NCBI RefSeq assembly: GCF_021917145.1 | Contig: NC_061066.1 | Coordinates: 3,095,891 to 3,159,890 of the forward strand | DNA: 64,000 nt | Direction of reading: 5' to 3' | Source of the DNA: Hypomesus transpacificus | Taxonomy: Eukaryota; Chordata; Actinopteri; Osmeriformes; Osmeridae | Part shown: positions 34,800 through 64,000 of the stretch, in pieces | How positions within the stretch are numbered: the stretch's first letter is position 1 | Layout of the letters: each line of letters opens with the position of its first letter | Translations under genes and position numbers: made by a program | Notes under the pieces: model-generated | Database searches by the model: none | The model's input: only the letters and a program-made list of their open reading frames with translations | Told to the model about the DNA's origin: nothing

Positions 34800-37700
34800 A
34801 TGTTCTGGAAGTTTGACCTGCACACCATCTCCCACATCGACCAGCTGCTGGACCGCGAGGACGTGACGCTGCGGGAGCTGATGGAGGAGGACGACGTCCT
34901 GCAGGAGTGCAAGGCCCAGAACCGCCGCCTGCTCCTCTTCCTCTCCCAGGACCACTGCATGCAGGAGCTCGTCAACCTCATCACCACGGAACCCCCCGCC
35001 GACCTGGAGGAGAGGAGCCGTTTCAAGTGCGTGTCGGGGCAGTGCTGGGGGGCCATGCTTTGGTAGACGGACCTCTGAACTGACTGTCAAGGCTTCCGTC
35101 TCTTTATTTCCCCCTCTTCCAGGTTCTCAAACATTGCTTGTGAGCTGCTGACGTCAGATGTGTCCCTCATCAATGACAAGCTGGGGGGGGACGAGTCGCT
35201 CCTGGAAACACTATATCACTTCCTGGAACAGGACCCGCCCCTGAACCCTCTATTGGCCAGCTTCTTCAGCAAGACCATCGGCAATCTCATCGCCAGGAAG
35301 ACCGAACAGGTAACGGGTTCATTGCTCTCGGGGACAGATACTCGGGACGCGGGTGCGGGTCAGCCTGCTCGTTTGGATCCCTTTTTCATCCATTTCGGCA
35401 AAGCTCCTCACCAGGCGCGTCTCCCCCCCCCCCAGGTGATCTCCTTCCTGAGGAAGAAGGACGGCTTCATCGGCCTGGTGCTGAAGCACATCGACGCCTC
35501 CGCCATGATGGACCTGCTGCTTCGGCTCATCAGCTGCGTGGAGCCCGCCCCCTTGAGGCAGGAGGTCCTCAATGTAAGCCTGCCACCGGGCGCAGCGGCC
35601 ACACTTAGAGAGGCCGATTCCCATTGGCCATTGATTCGATGAAAGGATTTGATCCCATTACGAACCATCTGGCGGCAGTGCCACTCATCCGTGACTTCTT
35701 GTGTTTGCCAGTGGCTGAACGAGGAGAAGCTCATCCAGAGACTGACGGAGCTCATCCACACAGGCAAAGACGAGGAGGTAAGGGCCGTAGAACTGGGCTG
35801 TTCACATGGCAAACACTGGACGTGGCGGGGCGTTCTTCGGGCCGTGTTGGTTGTCTGGGCGCCATGGGGAATGCTGATTGGTTGGCCTTGTTCTTTCGCA
35901 GAGACAATCAAACGCATCCCAGACGCTTTGTGACATCATCCGCCTTAGTCGAGACCAGGCCAATCAGATGCAGGAAAACGTGGAGGCCGACCCCTTACTG
36001 ACTGTGCTGGAGTCGTAAGTTGGCTTGGAACCCTACAGATGTGACTGAAATGGAGGGGGGGGTGTTTGTGTTGGAGAATCACTCACTCTGTGTGTGTGTG
36101 TGTGTTTGTGTGTGTGTGTTTCAGGCAGGAGAGCGTGGCAGGTCTTCTGAAGACCATGTTTGAGGGGGAGAGGAGCGAGGCCTCTATGGTGAACGGAACT
36201 CAAGTGCTACTTACCTTACTGGAGACCAGGAGGGCTGGGTGAGTGGACCCTGCTCTGCCCTCTCTCACCAGACCACCCTCACCAGACCACCCTCACCAGA
36301 CCCCCCTCATCAGACCCCCCTCATCAGACCCCCCTCACCAGACCACCCTCACCAGACCCCCCTCACCAGACCACCCTCACCAGACCACCCTCACCCCTCC
36401 TGTATATGCTAACACGGTCATCTTCTCCTCTCTGTCTCAGGTTGGAAGGGCTGATGGATCTGTATTCTCAGGGATATGAAAGGTCTTACACTGTCAACAG
36501 CAGTATTTTACATGCCATTGAGCCCCACCTAAAGGACTTCCAGCAGCTTCTCCTGAACCCCCCCAAGGTAGGCCCCCCCGCCGGCCTCATCCGTCACACG
36601 GTCGTCGTGTAAACCTGCCTGAGCCGTTCCCAGCGCCCACGCTGTCCTCTCCCCAGTCACTGCATTGTCTGCATCTCGTGTGTGTGTGTGTGTCCCGTGT
36701 AGAAAAGTGCAATACTGACAACCGTCGGCCTTCTGGAGGAGCCGCTGGGGAACGCCCGCCTTCACGTGGCCCGCCTGGTGGCCGCCCTGCTGCAGACCAG
36801 TGCTCCCAGCATCTGCCAGGAGCTGTGCCAGCTCAGCACCATGGACCTGCTACTGGTACAGCTGGACGATCAGGCCTCCGCTAGGCTGTCTGTGTCTCTA
36901 TCTCGCTCTCTCTCTTGCTCTCTTTCGCTCTCTCTCTCTGTATTTCTCTCGCTGTCCTTCTCCATTTCTTAAGCGCCCCCCCTACTGCTGTCTCTCCAGG
37001 ATCTCTTCTTCAAATACTGCTGGAACAACTTCTTGCACTTCCAAGTGGAGCTGTGCGTGGCGTCCATCCTGAGCCACGCCGTCCCCGAGGAGCGGCTCAA
37101 CCCGGGCCTCCAGAACCACGAGGAGAAGCCCTCGGCAGGCGCCGCTACCCAGGAGGAGGAGGGAGGGGAGCCGGACAAGAGCGCCGACCCGGAGACCCCC
37201 CTCCACCACGCCCTGGTGGCCCACGTAGGTGGCCCCTCCTCAGACTCACCCTGTCTGATCTCTCTCATGTCTCTCTCTCGCTCCTCCTGGCTCTCCCCTA
37301 ACGAGTCCTCCTGTCTCCCTTCTCAGCTCTTCCAGAAGTGTCGGCTGGTGATGAGGATCCTGGACGCCTGGGAGGAGAACGATAAGATCCAGTACGTGCT
37401 GTGTGCCCTGTGGGACCTGGTCTGCTTGGCTGGTCCCTGGGTGCCGTCCCCAGGGCCTGGTCCTCGAGAGATCTGTCCTCCTCATTCTGTGTGTGATCCA
37501 CAGGGTGGAGGGAGGCACTAGGAGAGGCAACATGGGTCACCTGACCAGGATTGCTAACATGGTGGTACAGAACCTGGAGAAGGGACCGGTCCAGACCCAG
37601 ATCAGTGACCTCATCAAAGGTATGTGTGTGTTTTCTCCCGTGTAGCTGCTCCTCAGGGTGGTTTCCAGCCCTCCTTACTAGCTTGTGGAGGTGACGTTTG

Positions 37701-40700
37701 TCTGTGTTGTTCCAGAGTTGCCAGAGGACTGCAGGGGACGCTGGGAGAGCTTTGTGGATGAGACCCTGAGAGAGACCAACAGGAGAAACACAGTGGAGTT
37801 GGTGAGGACCACACTTGGGTTCCTCTAAAAAGCACCTTTACACAATCTGTACACACACACACACACACACACGGTCACTCCCTCTGACAGGTCCTGTCCC
37901 CTGTGTTCCAGGTGAGCACCCATAACCTTCATTCCTCCAGCGAGGATGACGACATGGAGAGTCCTTTCCCCAACGACCTGTCGCTCCAGCAGGTAGGAGG
38001 AGCCACGGCCGCCATGGCAACCGGGCTGTTCTAGCTATGCCTGTTGGGAGGAATTCGTCACACCACGCTTGATTTGAAAGGCCTCTCCAAACTGTGCAAA
38101 CGTCCTGTGATGTGTTTTTCAGGCGTTCTCAGACTATCAGATCCAGCAGATGACTGCCAACTTCGTAGATCAGTTTGGGTTCAATGATGAGGAATTCAGT
38201 GAGCATGACGAAAACATTAAGTGAGTTTTATTTTTCTTCTTCTCCCTCCTCTCCTCTTCCACTCAGTTTCTCAAAAACATAACCACTGCACAGTGAATAT
38301 TTCTAATGTGCCAAAAAGCTTGGTAGGATTTTATAACAACATTCAATATCTCTCCTTCCAGCTCCACGTTTGACCGGAATGCCGAGATCAACTTCAATCT
38401 AGATGCTGATGATAATAGTGTAAGTTGTTATGAATTTGGCCGTGGATCGGCCTTCTACCAGCCTTCTACCGCGCCCCTGATGTGTGTGTGTGTGTGTGTG
38501 TTGCAGGCCAACGCGGCTGCCTTCGAGGCCTGCTGTAAAGAGAGGATACGCCAGTTTGACGACGCTGAGGAGGAGGAGGACATCTGGGATGACAAGGAGA
38601 TCAGCTATGCAGCTCAAGTCAAATCCAGAACAAGGTCTGGTTTCTATACATTTTTATTTGTATTATCATTTTTTATCTTGAATATTCAACACATGATTCT
38701 AATTTGTAGCATCCCTTTGCCTCTGTCCCCTCCCCCTTTTCTCTTCCTCTCTTGTTCCCTTCTTCCTTCCACCCCTGTCCCGTCGTGTCTCTCCCTGTGT
38801 GGGGGGCGGTTAGGTTTGGGGGGTCCCAGACGTCGGAGCGCAGCTCCAGGGGCAGCCTGGAGAACGGGGGCCGGGAGCGGGACCGCGGGTCGGGCTCCGA
38901 CGAGGACGACGACGACTCCCGACAGAGCCCCCCGGAGGCCCGCGGCGCCGAGGACGGCAAGGACGCACAGAGTACGGCCCCCGCCTCACGTAAACAAGCC
39001 CTTCCAGTCCCTCACACGCGCTCTTCTGGAGCTATGCACCGCCCTGACCCCCCTGTCTCTTGTTTGGCCCCCTAGGTCCAGGCTGGACGGCCAGCTTCGG
39101 GGAGTCAGGGGGGGATCCGTCCTCCCCGGCCCCCGTGGGGTGGGACTCCCCAGGTGGGGTCGAGGGAGACAAGCAGGAGACGGGCTGGGCCAACTTCACC
39201 GAGTTCCAGCCTTTCAGCAGGTGGGTGCCCTCCTCCTCCCTCCCTCCCCTCCACACGTCAGTGGAGAACACCGCGGCTCGCTCTTCTCTGGTGCTGCTGA
39301 CGCCGTCTTGTCCTGTGTTCCCGGCAGCTCCGAGATGGGCCGTAGGTGCAGCTCTCCCACGGAGACGGGCAGCAGCGACGCCGACAAACAAGCCAAACAG
39401 AGCCCCAAAAACAGCCCCAAGCACAGCCCCAACAAGAGCGGTGAGTGAGAGGGGGGAACCTGTGCGCGTCCGGATGGCCACATTTACAGCTCCAGGCATT
39501 AGACAAGCTAAGTGTCTGTGTGTGTGTGTGTGTGCGTTTGTGGGTGGCAGCGGCGGCAAACCCTTCTTCCTGTGACTGGCCGGTGGACCAGGGGAAGAAG
39601 GCGCCCCTGGTGGGCTCAGACGGCAGCTCCTCTGGGGGCTCGGACAGCGAAGAGGATGACAAGGCAGCCGCCGCAGCAGCCGCAGCCGCCGCATCCCAGA
39701 GCGCCAGCCCCGGCGCCAACAAGACAGCCGACCTCAAAAGGTTCGCAGCCATGAAAAAGCGGCCTCCCACCCCCAAACTCCAAAAAGGGGCGTCGTCCCT
39801 GCGCCCGGTGGTTCCTACAGACAGCCGTTTCCATGCTGACCTGTAGGTTATGATTGACAGGCGCACATTAACCCCTCTGTGATTCTATGCATGGGAGCTG
39901 CCATTCCCCAGCAGCCTCCATAGCCCGGTCGCAGAGACATCTCATGCCTGTTTAGCTCGTTAACGTGATCGTCGTTCCTGCGAGTCCGGGTGCGGTAACC
40001 TGTATTTCACTGCTGTTGCACAATGACAGTTTACACACCAGTAAGCTGTGTGCCTCTTGGTCCTGAAAGGGGGGGGGGTGCCTCTCAGCGCTGTGTAACA
40101 GCTCACACTGTCCACCCTCAGTGGGGAAAAGATAGTGGACCATGTCAATAGGCATCTATATATGGGATTGTAGTCACCACATTGAAGTAATTATAGACTG
40201 GACGGGGACTGGGAGTTCTGGACTCAGTTTGTGTTTTTGTCGAGATCTCCCCATGAACTGCCAGTGAAGCTTCTGGAAGGAAACATAACGGCTCTGTGTG
40301 TGTCTCTCTCTCTCCCTCCTTCTCGGTGTCTTTCTTTCCCCCTCCGCCCTCTCCCCTCAGTGAGGAGATCTCAGTGTCTCTGGAGAAGCTCTCCCTCACA
40401 GCCTCGCCCCCACCCTCGCCCCCTCCCCCAGCGGCCGTGGAGCAGAGTCCAGCAGCAGGCGCGCCCCCCAGCCCCGCCACACAGACTGATAGGAAGTAGG
40501 TACCTGGGGGACCTGCGACTGGGGAAATAGTCTGTTTCAGACCTCCTTTACTCTTCTCCTCTTTCTGAAATGGAACGTGTTAGTTCATGTGTAAAAGAAC
40601 CTTCTCTGTGTCGATGTCACGGATGAATAAATATCCCAGCTGGTCCATTGATTGTGGAAACCCCGTTAGCTGGCCTATAGAGGCCGGGCCAAGGATCAGA

Positions 40701-41003
40701 ACAATGGGAGCGCTCGGAGCCAGCTCTGCGCTGCCTGGAGAAATATTTACTGGGACTTATTTTTAGTCGGCCAGGAAAAGGGGAAGAATGGCTGGGCTGT
40801 GTGGGGTGCTCCAATGTCTGGATGGCCCCTCGCGCTGCACCTTTGTCCTTCAGTGGGCCATTACTGCCATTGTGCCCCGTTCAACCCAGCGCTCTCTCAA
40901 GAAACGTCTCTAAATCTCTCCTTCCCCTCCCTCTCTCTCTCTCCCTCTCTCCAGAGGTGACACGCCACAGCCCCCTGAGGTGTCAGTGAATGGGCCCGTC
41001 TGA
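34800..41003 (+). CDS. ppp6r2: ppp6r2 (SAPS2), regulatory subunit of protein phosphatase 6, complete
   Basis: Twenty-two exons in frame give 957 aa: 34800-35026 (exon from 34772), 35123-35309, 35436-35573, 35712-35777, 35902-36014, 36125-36238, 36441-36567, 36703-36855, 37000-37224, 37327-37391, 37504-37619, 37716-37801, 37912-37992, 38123-38220, 38362-38419, 38507-38634, 38814-38971, 39076-39220, 39328-39440, 39551-39842, 40361-40495, 40955-41003. The start MFWKFDLHT sits in a Kozak context (gccaccATG). The helical SAPS region carries [35 protein letters not shown] and [13 protein letters not shown]; downstream come the conserved [20 protein letters not shown] and an acidic, low-complexity tail with an eleven-Ala run. 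The terminus VNGPV fits PPP6R2 rather than PPP6R1 or PPP6R3, as does the convergent sbf1 neighbour. SAPS proteins bind the PP6 catalytic subunit and direct its substrates. The acceptor at 38814 is unusually G-rich. Confidence 0.96.
36262..36398. repeat. Intronic minisatellite (about 14-16 bp unit) in ppp6r2
   Basis: About nine variants of ctcaccagaccacc / ctcatcagacccccc in tandem between exons 6 and 7. Confidence 0.88.
40226..40302 (+). repeat. 77-bp sequence duplicated within the ppp6r2 locus, copy 2
   Basis: Near-identical to 34228-34303. It lies in the intron just before the penultimate coding exon, again followed by a TC-rich tract. Confidence 0.8.
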
Positions 41004-41495
41004 CGCAAGTGAGAGACAGAGGCCCAGCCTGGATGGATGCCACAGACTCTGTGCCACTTCCAGAGTGACCCCCTTCCTCCCTCCTTCTCCCCCCCCCCCC
41101 CCCCCCCCCCCCCAAAAAAAAATAACCTCACTGCAACCTATGGTGTTTTACTGAATCACTCTGCCATGTTATTGGACCTGGACACTGCCAATCAACACCA
41201 ATAATGAGAAGGCGGGACATGTATGAACCAACCAACAGACAGAACAGTGTAGAGGGATATTCTTCAAGCCTTTTCTGATGTTGCACATAAATACGTGCGG
41301 TTTTAATGTAGCAGTGATCTTTTAACGACGGAGTCTGTGGAGTATAAACCATTGTTGTTGTTGTTCCCCCCCCTCCCCCCTCTGAAGGATTTCCGTCCTA
41401 CTCTTAACAAAAGGTTGGATCAGAATTGTAGGGATGTAACATCATTGCCAAAAGCGGATAGCACAGGTTAACTTTAAATGAAATGATGCCTCAAC

Positions 41496-41501
41496 AATAA
41501 A
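41496..41501 (+). terminator. Polyadenylation signal of ppp6r2 (candidate)
   Basis: AATAAA about 490 bp after the stop codon, followed by a 19-base T run. A second weaker signal (ATTAAA) lies near 42361. A pure C run occupies about 41089-41113 in the 3' UTR. Confidence 0.5.
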
Positions 41502-41523
41502 TACTTTTTTTTTTTTTTTTTTT

Positions 41524-44500
41524 GCTTAAGAAAAGCACTTATGCAGCCATTTCCTGAACGTTATAGCACAATGTACGTGTCCAGCTCCTCCCCTCATCTC
41601 TGCAGGCCATCTTGTTCTCATCTCTCACTGAGATCCAAATCATCATTTCTTTTGTGTACCAAATCTGTTCTCGTTCTTTTGGTTGCTTTTATTGAAACAT
41701 TCTCTCATTCTTGCACGTCACCAGTTCTCTGAATGTGTTAAATGCTTCTGGGGAGTCTCAAGGAGGATAGTGGTGGGTCGCTGAACAGACTTCTGTAGTA
41801 TTACTGTCTTCTGCTCATGTGCAATAATGTCAATTAGTCATTTAATTTAAATTTAAATCTATTTTTTTTCTTTTCATCAACTTGCTTGTTGTCAGAGAAA
41901 GATGACTCATTCGGTATCACTATGGGCAAACCAATTTGGATATAATCTCAAATCAAGGTTTTGATTTTGTCTTGTTTTATTTTTGTTCTTGCATGTATAA
42001 GTGGTTCTCTGTTGACCTAGCTAGTGAGCTGAGACCTCCTGATTGTATCAACTTTTAAGTTCTTACTGCTATCCCCCCTTAAATCAACCAAACATTATCT
42101 ACCTATATTCAAATATTATCTACATTTAAAGTAATTTTACAAGCAATCTCAAGATGACTGTGTGTCTATGTTCAGTTTATCCTCCCTGCACTTACAAGGT
42201 AGGAGTGCCTGTTGCATCTGTTGAGGATGCTGCTGTCTCTGAAAGGGGCGGGTCTTGGAGAGGGGCATTGTGGGCCGCGTAGAACATCTCGAGTTCTCCG
42301 TGTGCTTACACAATCACTTGACAGCTATCGAGTTCTATGATCCTTGTTTCACGTTTTGAAATTAAACTTTTCTGGTTGACAATATGAATGCCAAAGGCCT
42401 GCTTGTCAATGTGGAACGAATGCATCTTTTCTTCCCAGAATGGTGAGGTAGAGACAGGACAATGTTCACCATCCCACCGTTTTGAGATGACAACGCTGCG
42501 ATAGGTAACATTATCAAATAAATTCCAAGATGAGAAACGGAGCGCCCAAGTCTTGTCTGAACTTCAGTGCTTTCTACCAGCTTGAGGTATGCACCGAGCT
42601 GTGTCGCTAAACAACACAAAGAGGGTCTTGTGCGTTTACATGTTCATAGGGTACAAAGTCGTATTCTTTCTGAAAGAATCTTGCCTATTGTACTTTTTAA
42701 AGGAGATGATGATGCATTTGAACAAGGTGTAGATCCTTTGCATATATTTATAATAACATTTCCCCCTCCCTCAACACTTGTCATTTGGACACCCGAGCGG
42801 AGGCGAGTGTCTTATGCCAACTTGATTCCATCAAAATATATCCAGTACATTCAGACCAAACATGATTTGTTTTTTGTTTCGCATGCAGTCGCTCTTGGCT
42901 TCATCTTGAAAAGAATAATTCACTTCAAATAGAAGTTATTTGGCCCTTATCACATTTCCCTCAAATGATGCCTGGACTAACCTTTTTTCCTTGTTTCTTA
43001 CAAGCTGCCTCCTGTATTTGTCAGCTGGGTCTGGCCTCTGACCACACTAACCACAGGGAGACTATAAAGAGCTGTGAGGGATGTTCCCTGCCCAAAGCTC
43101 TGACCACCAGCCACTCCAACAGGGTGAGGCCTCCCATCCACGTCTGTCTCGTCAGTCATCAAGGTTGAAAGCAGAAGTTGCTAAGCAGCCGAGCTAGAAA
43201 ACAATAGGGACTCGTTCAAACAAAGTGCAGAGGAACAACGGCTTTTAAACCCACAGTATTTTTTTTGTTTTAATTTCTAAAAAATATTTTACATGATTGA
43301 CAACGTAACCCGGCTCAGAAGGACATTTCTAATTAGAAAAGATGGAACATAAAAATAAATAAAATAATTACAATGTGTCATTCTGATGGATGTTTTATGT
43401 TTTCAAGTCCAATCAGGAGATGAATGAACCCCAGGGCATAGGGTGAGCAGGGCTTGTGAACTGATATTCTAAGCATCCACCTGTGCAGGTCAATTAACGT
43501 GGATTAAGCCTTTTTCAAAAGACTTGACCTTACTTTCACCAGCACACCTTCTTACTATTGCTCGGGTCGACATTGGGGGAGGACAACCGTGTTTTAAAAA
43601 AAAAACACATGAGGGTTTACTTGTACAACAAAATTTCAAAAAAGTAGTAGCATTAGTCACATTAATACAGAAATAAACAAATGGCACATCGGATTCCTAA
43701 TTCAAAAATAAGTGGTGCTTGAGGAACTTTTCTTACTGAGGAAGTTAAATAAATTACTGACATAAACGTTACATACAAATCTGAGTAGTATATACAAAGA
43801 AGTTATTAGACACAAAAATCTACAATTCAAATTTTATGTTCAACGAGACAGCAGTATAACCTTTTTACACGGCAATGTTTGTGTTAACAAGAACAAGGGT
43901 GTGGGCTTTGTGGTTGATGTGTATCTGTGAATTGGTGACAGGTTCAAAACGACGGCTAACCCATACTGTTCTGTAGCATTAAAAAAAAGAAAGAAAAAAA
44001 GTGACGATCTTAAATCTCACAAAATCCATCTAAACATATTCTTTCTCTACGATGCTCTAGCAGACATAGACTCCAATGTACAAGCTTTCGAAGAGAAGAT
44101 AACGGGCCCTAGATAAAAACACTGCTTTATAGACAAGACGCACAGTGCTGAGAGTGCTGGGCACCATGTTCAGATCAGCGACACTGTAGAGACACATGCT
44201 TCTCTGAGACCCCGCAGACCTCGGGCTGCCTGCTTGATAGGTGATTTGTAATGGAACACGTCACACGTGTAGATGTGTAGCCAGACGCCCCCTAAATGGA
44301 CGCCGTCTCGGATGTCTTGACTGCCGCATGACCCCACCCCTCTGGGTGATGAATGTACGCCATGTCACGATCTCATGTTCTTTGCAATTCCTGTCTAGAA
44401 AGAGGGAAGCAGGTCGTGGTCTCATCAGAACAATACTGTTGTCTCGGTCTGTACTACTTGACTAAAGCCACGGAGAGGGGGTGATGTGGTCACGTGTTTG

Positions 44501-45738
44501 TCGTCATGGCAGCCAGTTCCAGTCTCTCGGCACTGCGCTGTGTAAACAGTCTGAGGCATCCTATAATACCCTCCGCTCACCGGTCCCGTCTCAATCTCAC
44601 CTCTTAGTCCTCTGTAATATTTTGTGCACAAAATGAATCATCACGACAAAATACATCCCTCCTTTCCATCAGCATCCCTTAATATTGTGAATTTTAATAG
44701 TGGTTGTATTTTTGTGGTTGAGAATTAGAAACCTGGAAGAGGAGGCTAAGCTAGGGTAGTCACTGTCCGTAGCTTCTTTTGTAAACACTAATGGAGTTCC
44801 GCAGACCTCTTGTCTGACGGAGTGAGACTCTAATCTCCGACTGGCAATCTCCCGGTTTGATCACGAGGGCTAACGGTGTTCACAGTATCCCATCATCAGG
44901 GGAGGGAGGAAGGAGGACTGACATCACTGATGGGTGGGGGTGGGGGGGGGGAATGGAAAGGTAAGGAAAAGATTCTTCATGAAACCATTGAGGATTTCCC
45001 TCCTTGTCTCGGTGCTAGGTTAGGGTTAGCGGGGTGACGACCAAGGAGGATAGAACGCACTTCAACATCAGCCTGCAGGTTACTGCGACCGCCCGCCATC
45101 TGCAGGGGCCTGTTCATCTGCACGGCTGGCTGGAGGGGGGGACATGGGAGATGTAGTCCTCTGTTACGTCCTCCCTGGTGTGTTAAGAGTGTGTGTGTGT
45201 ATGGGGGGGTCGATGAGGTCTAAAGGTGGAGGGGGCAGGAGAGATCTGCATGCTGGAAGCCAAAAGGTTCATTCGGTCTGGTAGCAAACGGCCCTTCAGG
45301 CCTGCATCACCGAGGATTTCATGCGATATTTTGTTAGCTCCATAGTTGCATATAGACATCCAGCACACAGTGGTCGGACTAGCGGAGGTGAGCGACTGCA
45401 GCCACGCAGTGAAACGAGTGGTCATTCGGGGACGTCCTTTTTGTTTTCTTATTTTTTGTTTTCCTTTTCTTCGTTTTTTTTTTTTAAAACATAAACACTG
45501 AAACTTTTTTTTTCTTTTCGTTTGCTGTTGTAAAATTGTCAGTTCAACGCCACCGACACTGAACAGAGCGTCAGTGTTAGAGAGGCCCCCCTCTCCGATC
45601 CCGTTCCCCCTCTCTTCTGGAGGGGGGGACGAGCTCGGTGGGGGATTGGCCGGCAGACATGTCCGTCGGACGCCTCGACACTGCTCGTTTGCTCCTGCGC
45701 TGGATTGGTCCTGTCCTCTCTGGGAGTCCCGCCCCTCT
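41524..45738. other. Convergent 3' region between ppp6r2 and sbf1, no additional gene seen
   Basis: Open frames are short and lack family resemblance. The part next to 45739 is presumably the sbf1 3' UTR on the minus strand, with a possible ATTAAA signal near 43270. It includes poly-G and poly-T runs near 44941 and 45473. Confidence 0.5.
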
Positions 45739-63448
<17,710 letters not shown>

Positions 63449-63816
63449 CTACAGAGGGGGAGAGAAAGAGGCAGAGAGAGAGATAGTGAGGGGGTGGAGG
63501 GAGGGAGAAAGACAGGAAACGGAGGGGGGGGGGGTGAACACTTTCACTGGAAATTGGGTTTAACATATGTACTTTAACGCAATCAGAGAAGGGCGTCAGG
63601 GTTACGGGGAAGGTGGTCCAGAGGAAAGAGGTTGAGTCATGGAGGGCTTAGCCGGTACATGCCAATTACATGGGCCATTTCAGCAGGATGAAGTCCACAA
63701 AATCCATAGCAACCCCTATTGCATAGAGAGGTCTCAACCAGAGCACCATATCAATGGGCCTTTATGGCAGAAAAATGCCAAGGACATGCCAGGTTCTACA
63801 CACAGGCAGTGCTACG

Positions 63817-63847
<31 letters not shown>

Positions 63848-64000
63848 AGGGCAGAGATCAGGTTCAGAGTCACAGATCAGATAGATTTTTCAGGGCTTTT
63901 AGCTTTTGTGCGTGCGAGTGGGCCAAATATTTTATAGATCTGTTGTTTCACACAACTTTAATGATCCTCATTTTCAATTGAGCTGTTTTTTTTTTTGTAT
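63449..64000. other. sbf1 intron running off the window edge
   Basis: No coding exon was recognised between 63449 and the edge. It includes a TG microsatellite at about 63820-63845. The remaining 5' exons of sbf1 must lie further right. Confidence 0.6.

Noticed and set aside
38480-39448. 322-aa open frame in the ppp6r2 region
   Set aside because: It reads through splice donors and acceptors of several ppp6r2 exons and changes frame relative to the family match.

Overview
The window is vertebrate genomic DNA, almost certainly from a teleost fish. Genes are split into many short exons by compact GT-AG introns, CA/TG, GA and poly-G/C tracts are frequent, and several copies of a repeat typical of fish genomes are present (core around tcgctttgg...gcgtctgctaaatga). 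No prokaryotic features are visible. The species cannot be named from the sequence. All gene models were built by hand: exons were joined only where splice signals, intron phase and protein-family identity agreed.

Layout. (1) 0.75-4.7 kb, minus strand: a secreted protein combining a signal peptide, one CD300/pIgR-like Ig domain, one PAN/apple domain and three C-type lectin domains. I do not recognise this domain combination. Its upstream region has an octamer motif and a TATA-like box. (2) 5.0-12.0 kb, plus strand: a disabled pendrin gene (slc26a4), with a premature stop, frameshifts, lost splice sites and a missing exon. It contains a 1.15-kb fold-back transposon, a small hairpin element and an in-frame 12-bp minisatellite. 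(3) 15.9-22.0 kb and 22.7-27.5 kb, plus strand: two complete, collinear 20-exon copies of the intestinal Cl-/HCO3- exchanger gene slc26a3. They end in different PDZ-type tails (ETKF and ETGL) and share patches of near-identity that suggest gene conversion. (4) 28.3-30.8 kb, minus strand: cbll1 (Hakai E3 ligase), complete. (5) 34.8-41.0 kb, plus strand: ppp6r2, the SAPS-domain regulatory subunit of protein phosphatase 6, complete in 22 coding exons. (6) 45.7-63.4 kb, minus strand: sbf1/MTMR5, a DENN-GRAM-pseudophosphatase-PH protein. Thirty-six exons are visible and the first exons lie beyond the right edge.

The pendrin, slc26a3 and cbll1 genes match the human 7q22 cluster. ppp6r2 and sbf1, convergent here, match the human 22q13.33 pair. 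The window therefore joins two blocks that are on different human chromosomes, with the junction between 30.8 and 34.8 kb.

The observations most worth following up are the Ig-apple-CTLD architecture, the decay of pendrin beside a duplicated slc26a3 pair, the gene-conversion patches, and the long fold-back element. I found no CRISPR, tRNA or rRNA gene.
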